Source: Anaerolineae bacterium (GTDB taxonomy: Bacteria > Chloroflexota > Anaerolineae > 4572-78 > J111). Taken from it: DNA of 20,689 nt. The notes beneath the pieces were generated by a model. That model worked only from the letters and a program-made list of their open reading frames with translations. It made no database searches and was not told the DNA's origin. Positions 15,009-20,689 of the stretch are shown piece after piece; within the stretch, counting starts at the first letter, position 1, and every line of letters starts with the position of its first letter. The stretch is taken from positions 1 through 20,689 of the forward strand of contig JAGRBY010000054.1 of assembly GCA_020433835.1 (NCBI GenBank). Direction: 5' to 3'. The position numbers were made by a program, and so were the translations under genes.

Positions 15009-15118
15009 ACCTGAGTTCGATAATTGGACAGGATTTACAAGATTAAAAAGATTTTCATTTGATTTAATCTTATAAATCCTGTTAATTCTGTCTATTTTCT
15101 TAAACTCCAAACTCAGGT
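15009..15118. mobile_element. 110-bp MITE-like palindromic element, copy 2 (inverted)
   Basis: ACCTGAG at 15009-15015 and CTCAGGT at 15112-15118 are perfect terminal inverted repeats. The reverse complement of the whole unit aligns to 1515-1624 with the same 110-bp length, sharing words such as GACAGAATTAACAGGATTTA and AATTATCGAACTCAGG. It is flanked by TAATTA on both sides (15003-15008 and 15119-15124), a possible 6-bp target duplication. It sits 28 bp after the stop of the fusion gene and could also serve as that gene's transcription end. Confidence 0.7.
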
Positions 15119-15145
15119 TAATTACGATTTTACTTACGAAAAAAG

Positions 15146-17965
15146 CTAGGGTGTGACCGGGGCGGGCAGCCAGGTAGGATAACGTTCGTCGGTGGGAGTG
15201 TTGGTAATTTGAGTCCAGGCCGAAGCCGGAATTTCGGTGGTAAGCGGAGAGGGAACATCGAGCGTATAGATGTCCCAACTGTCGCCGCGATTGGAGGTGA
15301 AGGCGATGGTATTGCTGGCTGAAGACCAGATAGGGTCGCGCTCGTCGGTCGGGTCATTTGTCAAGCGCAGGGCATCGCCACCATTGGCAGAGATGACATA
15401 GAGATTCCAATTGCCGTCGCGATTTGAGGCGAAAACCAACTGCCGGTTGTCCGGCGACCACGAGGCGGGCCAGTCATCGGCCGGGTCATCGGTCAGTTGG
15501 CGCGGGTTTGAGCCATCGGCGGCCATGACAAAGAGATCGGCATTGCCGTTTTGGTCGGAAATAAAGGCGATCTGACGGCCATCGGGCGACCAAACGGGCC
15601 ACTCTTCGTAAGGTTGGCTGGTGGTTAGTTGGGTGAGGTTTTCGCCATCGGCATCAATGGTGTAGATTTCAAAATTACCGGTTCGACCGGAGCTAAAAAC
15701 AACGTGGCGGCCATCCGGGGACCAGGCCGGATGGAGATCATCGCCGGGCGCGTCGCTGAGATTAAACGGTTCATTGTTGGCATCGATGATATAAACATCT
15801 CTGTCGTTGTTTTGATCGCCGGTAAACAGGGGTTGGCCGGTGGCAGACCAATTCATCCGTCCATTGGGATCAGGTTTGAGCGCTTCGGTGGGGGCCAACA
15901 AAACTTCAAAATCAACGTAGGATATGCGCTGGCTGGAGAGAAGCCTTAAGATTTTAACCCCTGGCAGTGTCAGCGCCGCTGGACTAATTACACCGGGTGA
16001 GGAGGTGATGATGGTCGGCGACGGGGTTGAAGACGGCGACGGGGCAAGTGTGGGGACTACTGGTGACGGGGTTGAAGATGGAGACGGGGACGGTGAGGGA
16101 GATGGCTTAAGCGTTGGCGTCAGCGAGGGCCGAGGAGTTGATGTGGGGGTGTTCTCAGCCGTTGGTGTAAACGTTGATGTGGGTGTTGGCGTTGCTGTAT
16201 TATTGAGGGCCACAACGTGTTCAACAGTAGATGTAGGCGTTGGCAGCGTAGCTGTGGCCCCCGGTTCGGTGGCTGTGGCCGCTATATCGACGGATGATAC
16301 TACGGGGCCATTGATGTAAGCCAATAGGGCAACCAAGCCCGTTACCAGAACAAGTAAAACCAACATTATCAGCCCGGTACGACGGCTGTACATGGGGCCA
16401 TTTCGGCTCACCGGTGGGGTTGAACGGGCTAAGGGTGACAATGGGCCTGTTTCTTGGTTGGATGGTTGCCATTTTTCCGATCTCTCCGCCAAAATTTGAG
16501 AGATAACGTCGCTATTAGAAAGGATGGTAGCATCCGTATCAGTCGTAGACACCAGTGTGTTTTCTAGCTGAGAGGCGAATGGGTTATACCAGGCCGCAAC
16601 AGCCGGATTATCTAATTTTCGGGAAATGGGTTCAAGAGGCAGGGTGATGTAAAACTCTGAACCAACGCTCACCACGCTCGAAACAGAGACTTGGCCGCCA
16701 TGCAGTTCGATTAAATATTTGGCAATGGACAATCCTAAACCAAGGCCTTGACGGTCGCGGGTTAAGGTGTTGCTGGCGAGACCAAATTTCTCGAAAACTT
16801 GATCAAACTCCTGCCGGGCGATACCAGGGCCGGTGTCGGAAATAGTGATTTTTACCTTGTTGTCGATTTTTTTGGCGTGAATTTCAATAAGCCCCTGATC
16901 GGTATACTTAACGGCATTACTGAGGATATGAAGCAGAGCTTGCCGGAGCCGAAGAGGATCGGCCTTGAGAATGGGCAGTGATTCGGGCGACTTATAATGA
17001 ACTTCCAGATTTTTGGTGCGGGCCAAGCCCTGAGCAATGTGGGTTACATCGCCAAGAAGCTGCTGGAGATCAACCGCCTCTACGGCCAATTGAACTTCGC
17101 CACCCTCAATATGGGCGACTTCCTCCAAGTTCACCAGAAAACTTTTCAAGTCATCTATTTTTTTCCAGATGTTTTTAAGAGAAGGCGCATGGCCGTTGCT
17201 GCCCAGTTTAGGCTCAAGATATTCAATTTCTTCCTCAAGTTTTCGAAACTGAGTATTTAGGCGTTGAACGGTCGCTTCGAAAAGTTCTAAAAATTGCCGG
17301 TTGTTTTCCTCACCGGTTACTGGGACTTGAGCAGATTTGGTCTGCATCTCGGTGAGACGACTCTGCAAGGCGACAAATTGCTGTTTCAGTTCGGTCATCT
17401 GCCGAGAGGACTGCATGATGGTTAAGGTTCGATCCTTTAAAATCGCCCGATTTTCTTCTAACCGCCGTCCCAGTTTGGCGATGTATTTTCGCCCCTCGGC
17501 GGTTAGTATCCCGGTAAGCAGTGTTAATAGCGCCGGAGGAAGGAACAGCGTGAGCATGCCTAACGCCGATTGATGGGTAATGAAGAGAATAAAAATTGAA
17601 AGACCGATAGAAAATCCGATAAGTGTCAAGGCTACGGTGGAGTCGAAAAGCATACCGGCTATCACTGCCACAGGAATGAGCAAATAGGGAATAAAGGAAG
17701 TGAGGACATCGACTTGCAGCATTATCTCAGCAATAAGACCGATGAGTTGAAAAATGAGAATGTAGGCCGCAACCACAACACGCCCGATCATACGGAAAAT
17801 GAAAGTAAACGCGCCGATGATGATTAGAGCAACACCGTGAATAAACCAGGGAGAAAGTGTTCCGCCTAGCGTTAGAGCGGCTATCGCTATAATTAAACCA
17901 ATAACAACCAGACCTAGAACAACACGGGCCAGAATTTCATCATAGATTTGTTCAACTTCGTTCAT
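15146..17965 (-). CDS. Membrane HATPase_c kinase-like protein fused to an extracytoplasmic PD40 propeller
   Basis: A protein of 939 residues. It has about five or six N-terminal spans (~11-155), a coiled coil (~160-250), and an ATP-binding HATPase_c domain with N-box Asn350 (ILSNAVKY), G1 DTGPGI (377-382) and G2 GLGLGLS (407-413). After a linker comes a further span (531-551), a Pro/Thr/Ser stalk (~565-650) and a propeller of five to six blades (~700-935, repeated WSPDGR...F and QLT...). The helix before HATPase_c ends VAHIEGGEV as in histidine kinases, but no H-box with its phospho-His is visible. The C-terminal span places the propeller outside and the ATPase domain inside, the reverse of usual sensor-kinase order. 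AAGAGGGA precedes the ATG. It probably follows the ABC cassette at 18199-20444. Confidence 0.75.
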   Translation of the reverse strand: MNEVEQIYDEILARVVLGLVVIGLIIAIAALTLGGTLSPWFIHGVALIIIGAFTFIFRMIGRVVVAAYILIFQLIGLIAEIMLQVDVLTSFIPYLLIPVAVIAGMLFDSTVALTLIGFSIGLSIFILFITHQSALGMLTLFLPPALLTLLTGILTAEGRKYIAKLGRRLEENRAILKDRTLTIMQSSRQMTELKQQFVALQSRLTEMQTKSAQVPVTGEENNRQFLELFEATVQRLNTQFRKLEEEIEYLEPKLGSNGHAPSLKNIWKKIDDLKSFLVNLEEVAHIEGGEVQLAVEAVDLQQLLGDVTHIAQGLARTKNLEVHYKSPESLPILKADPLRLRQALLHILSNAVKYTDQGLIEIHAKKIDNKVKITISDTGPGIARQEFDQVFEKFGLASNTLTRDRQGLGLGLSIAKYLIELHGGQVSVSSVVSVGSEFYITLPLEPISRKLDNPAVAAWYNPFASQLENTLVSTTDTDATILSNSDVISQILAERSEKWQPSNQETGPLSPLARSTPPVSRNGPMYSRRTGLIMLVLLVLVTGLVALLAYINGPVVSSVDIAATATEPGATATLPTPTSTVEHVVALNNTATPTPTSTFTPTAENTPTSTPRPSLTPTLKPSPSPSPSPSSTPSPVVPTLAPSPSSTPSPTIITSSPGVISPAALTLPGVKILRLLSSQRISYVDFEVLLAPTEALKPDPNGRMNWSATGQPLFTGDQNNDRDVYIIDANNEPFNLSDAPGDDLHPAWSPDGRHVVFSSGRTGNFEIYTIDADGENLTQLTTSQPYEEWPVWSPDGRQIAFISDQNGNADLFVMAADGSNPRQLTDDPADDWPASWSPDNRQLVFASNRDGNWNLYVISANGGDALRLTNDPTDERDPIWSSASNTIAFTSNRGDSWDIYTLDVPSPLTTEIPASAWTQITNTPTDERYPTWLPAPVTP

Positions 17966-17992
17966 TTTCCCTCTTAGAGCGCCTCGGCTGGA

Positions 17993-18016
17993 ATAGGCTG
18001 TCTGGGGGTAGCCTAT
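17993..18016 (-). other. Small stem-loop in the leader of the fusion gene
   Basis: ATAGGCT (17993-17999) pairs with AGCCTAT (18010-18016) around a 10-nt loop, about 27 nt upstream of the fusion gene's start codon. A second inverted pair with one mismatch, CCAGGGGG (18080-18087) with CCCCCAGG (18107-18114), lies further upstream. Neither is followed by a T-tract, and no known riboswitch is recognised. The 233-bp gap may hold a separate promoter, but I cannot point to a convincing one. Confidence 0.3.
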
Positions 18017-18198
18017 ACTGCGTAAAGATCGGATACCGGCTGACTGACGATATTGTTAAAGATCAAAGGAAACTCCAAGCCAGGGGGAAGATTGAAAATT
18101 CTATCACCCCCAGGTAACTAGGCCTGGATGTGCATTAACACTCTAAAAGTTATCACAACTCTTTAGTTGAAATCAATAGGCTAATGGTGGGAGTAGCT

Positions 18199-18786
18199 TT
18201 AACGACGCTGCCACCAAACCACCAATCCGATGGCGACAAATATGAGGGGAATGACGATGACTGACATGAAGAGGACAAAACTTACTTGAAGAAAATTTAA
18301 GTTCAAGGGCTTAACAGAGGGGTCGGCAACTACCTCAGAGATAAGCTCGGATGTATCTAATTTTTGGTGGGCAATTTTGGTAAGGGCCAACGTTATGCTA
18401 GGTTCATCGATGTCATAAACCGAATATGTATTGCTGCCACTAATAAATATCATGCCATACTGTTGTAAATCATAGGCCTGCATTAAATCGAATTTGATGT
18501 CGGGGTCGTACAATTGATAGGTAACTAAGTTCGAGTAGGACTGCATGCGTTCCAAATAAGATTTTGCCTTTTCCCAGCGATTATCATCGGCGCGGAAAAA
18601 ACAGAGAATTTGAACCGGTTCTTTTAGCTTATTCAAAGCGTCAATTGTATGAGGAGATAGTGAATGAGCGCGGGCTCGCGTAAGATCATACCATTGGTTA
18701 TATCGAAAGCTGACGACATTAAGCAAAATGATAAGTATGATCAGAAAAAAAAATTTTAGAGGACCACTCGATTTATTTTGAGCCAT
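18199..18786 (-). CDS. Mini GldG-like ABC auxiliary protein
   Basis: A 195-residue protein. An N-terminal span (~11-27) is followed by FRYNQWYDLTRARAHSLSPH and KEPVQILCFFRADDNRW, the start of the GldG-like/ABC-auxiliary domain found beside gliding-type ABC transporters. The sequence stays recognisable to about SITLALTKIAHQK (~132-144), then jumps to a C-terminal juxtamembrane stretch and a final span (~167-190, ending VVWWQRR). Usual members are 450 residues or more with a large middle domain, so this one has both ends but lacks the centre. There is no good ribosome site upstream. It probably sits in the outer leaflet region beside the permease encoded at 18988-19692. The 200-bp upstream gap carries a palindromic repeat. 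Confidence 0.7.
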   Translation of the reverse strand: MAQNKSSGPLKFFFLIILIILLNVVSFRYNQWYDLTRARAHSLSPHTIDALNKLKEPVQILCFFRADDNRWEKAKSYLERMQSYSNLVTYQLYDPDIKFDLMQAYDLQQYGMIFISGSNTYSVYDIDEPSITLALTKIAHQKLDTSELISEVVADPSVKPLNLNFLQVSFVLFMSVIVIPLIFVAIGLVVWWQRR

Positions 18787-18838
18787 ACGCAGCTAACATC
18801 GTTATAGATTTCAAAAATCAGCTCTTACGCAGTTCTAA

Positions 18839-18921
18839 AGGTGACAGTCACTTAGACATTCTAAATCGACCTATTGGGGCTAATCCAATGCCGATTGTCT
18901 ACCCATAAGTGACTGTCACCT
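18839..18921. repeat. Palindromic repeat with 16-bp perfect arms
   Basis: AGGTGACAGTCACTTA (18839-18854) is the exact reverse complement of TAAGTGACTGTCACCT (18906-18921) around a 51-bp loop. Weaker pairing extends outward toward CTTACGCAG and GCGCAAGTC. The arms themselves contain the palindrome GTGACNGTCAC. This looks like a REP/MITE-type element of the kind mobilised by RAYT (IS200-like) enzymes, none of which is in the window. It separates the permease and GldG-like genes. Confidence 0.75.
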
Positions 18922-18987
18922 GACTTTTGCGCAAGTCCTATAAATAATAATTTGGAAGACCAGTTGAACGGGAAGATCAACCCAATG

Positions 18988-19692
18988 TTAACGCCACAAC
19001 CTCATTTCAAGGATGTGAGAGGTAATAAGCAGAATTCCAATAATAAGGCTAAAAAAATACATTACATTACTTAGCTTTACAACACCGCCAATGAAATCAA
19101 AAAAATGAGGTTGGGGTGACAGATACAGCAAGATCGCCCCGACAATACCGGTAAAAACAAAACTGAACCGACCTATAAGCCAAAAAGCAGTAATAACTGT
19201 AATCGACACAATAGCAGCCATAAGTTGACCACTACAAAGGGCTGATGCCAGCACACCAATACTGATAAACAGACCGCCCAAAAACAACATTCCCAGATAG
19301 CCGGATAAAATAACCGGCAGATCGGGTTGTCCAAAGTGCGATAAAAACCACAAATACACAACTGTAGGCGACAGCATAAATACAAAAAACGAAAATGCGG
19401 CGATAAATTTGCCGATAACAATCTCCCACACATACACAGGAGCCGTCATCAAAAGTTCCAATGTCCCCTGCTGAGACTCTCGCACCACAAGCGGCGTTGT
19501 CAACAGTGGAATAAACAACATAAGCATGGCCCCGGCAAATCCAAACACCGACACCAGCGAGTCTTCACCGCTGGTAATGGTAAACGAGAATACCAAACCG
19601 GTAATAAACAAAAAAAACGCCCCTATCAAATACGAAGCTGGTGAAACAAAAAACGTCTCAAGTTCACGCTTGGCAACAACAAGGGCATTCAT
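18988..19692 (-). CDS. ABC-2 type permease, GldF-like
   Basis: A 234-residue integral membrane protein with six spans. It opens MNALVVAKRELETFFVSPASYLIGAFFLFI and carries the loop LLTTPLVVRESQQGTLELLMTAPV, the conserved ABC-2 permease motif (RExxxGTLExLxxxP) of the GldF family. The length and order match typical GldF proteins. It begins 8 bp after the stop of the ABC ATPase gene, so the two are surely co-transcribed. In gliding bacteria GldA-GldF-GldG work together, but homologues are widespread with unknown substrates in Chloroflexota and others. Confidence 0.85.
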   Translation of the reverse strand: MNALVVAKRELETFFVSPASYLIGAFFLFITGLVFSFTITSGEDSLVSVFGFAGAMLMLFIPLLTTPLVVRESQQGTLELLMTAPVYVWEIVIGKFIAAFSFFVFMLSPTVVYLWFLSHFGQPDLPVILSGYLGMLFLGGLFISIGVLASALCSGQLMAAIVSITVITAFWLIGRFSFVFTGIVGAILLYLSPQPHFFDFIGGVVKLSNVMYFFSLIIGILLITSHILEMRLWR

Positions 19693-19700
19693 AATAAAGC

Positions 19701-20444
19701 TTATCGATTAGCAAACGGATGGGGAGCAGGTCCAATTTCTGTAAAAACAGAGGCACTTACCGGTTTTGATGCCGGTTGAATTTCGGTTTGTTTTGGTGCG
19801 GGACGCAGCGATCTTTCGCCAATAATCTGGCCTTGATCCATCATCAAGACCCGATTGCAAAATTGTTCAGCCTCGCGCCAAGTTTGGGTGCCAAGGATAA
19901 TGGTATATCGGCCAGTTAAGGCTTTAATAAATTCATAAAATTCAACAATTTGATGGGGTTCTAAACCGAGCGTAGGCTCATCAAGCAGAAGCAGCTCCGG
20001 CTTATGAACAACGGCCTGGGCTAACCCAACCCGTCGATAAAGATGCAGCGGCAGTTTACCAATGAGGGTTTTGGGATGATCGGTTAACTGAAGTTTTTCT
20101 AAAATATGATGAATACATTCACTTCTATCGCCCACTTTATGAAGCCGCAGCACAAATTTTAGATAACTTTCAACCGTCATATCAGGATAAAGCGGTGCAT
20201 TTTGAGGCAAATAGCCTACCCGCCGCCGAATCTCATGGCTTTTGTTGAAAATGTTGTACCCTAATATTTGAAGTTTACCGCTGGTGGGAAACATATAGGC
20301 AGTGAGCATACGGATAAGGGTGGTTTTACCCGCTCCTGCCGGTCCAAATAAACCAACAGTCTCATTCTTTTCGACATTGAAACTTACATTTCGAACAACC
20401 GCATTGTCCCCGAAATGTTTGGTAAGATTTTCTATCTCTATCAT
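19701..20444 (-). CDS. ABC transporter ATP-binding protein (GldA-like) with degenerate motifs
   Basis: A 247-residue ATPase. Walker A GPAGAGKTT (34-42), Q-loop Gln81 (YLPQNAPLY) and Walker B LLLLDEP with Glu156 are normal. The ABC signature, expected as LSxGxxQR, reads LPLHLYRR (131-138), so its Ser and Gly are lost. The D-loop is GLEP instead of GLDP, and the switch His is Gln187 (IILGTQT). The fold is otherwise that of GldA/bacitracin-type ATPases. A ~35-residue Pro/Ala-rich tail follows the core. These changes should weaken ATP hydrolysis, yet the rest is well kept, so it could be regulatory, or pair with an intact partner encoded elsewhere. It is the first gene of the minus-strand cassette with the permease. 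Confidence 0.85.
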   Translation of the reverse strand: MIEIENLTKHFGDNAVVRNVSFNVEKNETVGLFGPAGAGKTTLIRMLTAYMFPTSGKLQILGYNIFNKSHEIRRRVGYLPQNAPLYPDMTVESYLKFVLRLHKVGDRSECIHHILEKLQLTDHPKTLIGKLPLHLYRRVGLAQAVVHKPELLLLDEPTLGLEPHQIVEFYEFIKALTGRYTIILGTQTWREAEQFCNRVLMMDQGQIIGERSLRPAPKQTEIQPASKPVSASVFTEIGPAPHPFANR

Positions 20445-20467
20445 GGAGACCCAATCTAAACTGAAGA

Positions 20468-20494
20468 TTTATACAACCAGACAATGACTTGCAA
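20468..20494 (-). promoter_or_regulatory. Weak candidate promoter of the ABC cassette
   Basis: On the minus strand, TTGCAA (20494-20489) and TATAAA (20473-20468) lie 15 bp apart, upstream of the ABC ATPase start at 20444. The spacing is short, so this is only a candidate. The remaining 195 bp to the window end (20495-20689) show no gene or repeat that I can support. Confidence 0.25.
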
Positions 20495-20689
20495 TAGTTT
20501 TATCATATGGAGTTGAGATTAAACAAACATTAAGCTTATTGTACGCTAAGCGGCATGGGCAGAGACCAATAAAGCCGGTGCGACTTTTCTCACTTTTTTA
20601 CGTACTGGTAATGAGTGATCACTACCTTTGCACTTTAAAGAATTACGACAAGAAACCAGGGTTTTTAGCATTAAAAGAAACATCTTTGG

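Noticed and set aside
15924..16319. Plus-strand frame rich in Gly-Asp-Val repeats
   Set aside because: It is the antisense of the Pro/Thr/Ser stalk of the fusion gene; the repetitiveness is inherited from that stalk.
17966..18198. Riboswitch in the gap before the fusion gene
   Set aside because: Only short unrelated stems are seen; no conserved core of a known riboswitch class could be recognised.
20302..20487. Plus-strand short frame opposite the ABC ATPase start
   Set aside because: It is the antisense of the Walker A region with no ribosome site or domain.

Overview
The window looks like chromosomal DNA from a filamentous or multicellular-type bacterium, most probably Chloroflexota (Anaerolineae/Ardenticatenia-like). 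The case is inferential. It rests on STAND-like ATPases, secreted PD40 propellers on Pro/Thr/Ser stalks, a Gld-type ABC cassette, SpoIID-domain secreted proteins, and many short palindromic repeats between genes. No ribosomal or other universal marker is present, so the assignment is tentative. Base composition shifts along the window: about 1-4600 is clearly GC-rich, while about 6500-9900 and 18200-20689 are AT-richer.

Layout. (1) 212-4615 (+): two related P-loop ATPases, one soluble and one with a large glycine-rich multi-span membrane domain. They are separated by a nested palindromic element with an 8-bp target duplication. (2) 4729-6373 (+): a small one-span protein and an acyltransferase-3 family membrane enzyme. 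(3) 6511-9662 (+): a secreted-protein cassette with a PD40 propeller protein and a SpoIID-domain protein. The C-terminal half of the latter is cut off by an in-frame TGA and then a frameshift. (4) 9838-13091 (+): a self-regulated TetR gene, a tetranucleotide repeat tract, and a MacB/FtsX-type permease gene split by one frameshift, with no ATPase partner visible. (5) 13193-14835 (-): a 39-residue basic protein, then a TetR gene overlapping an MBL-fold hydrolase gene, driven by a consensus promoter with an operator in its spacer. (6) 14877-15118: two palindromic repeats that also occur near the left end of the window. (7) 15146-20444 (-): an ABC ATPase, ABC-2 permease, mini GldG-like protein, and a fusion of an HATPase_c kinase-like module with an extracytoplasmic PD40 propeller.

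How the genes may work together. Both TetR units have the same promoter design: consensus TTGACA, a 17-bp spacer filled by a palindrome, then TATAAT. This points to tight local repression. The most unusual part is segment 7. It resembles a gliding-type GldA-GldF-GldG transporter, but the ATPase has a degenerate signature motif, an altered D-loop and a switch Gln in place of His. The GldG-like protein lacks its central domain, and the neighbouring kinase module lacks a recognisable phospho-acceptor His and carries its sensor propeller at the C-terminus. Together they could be a repurposed envelope-sensing complex or a decaying paralogue. The sequence alone does not decide this.
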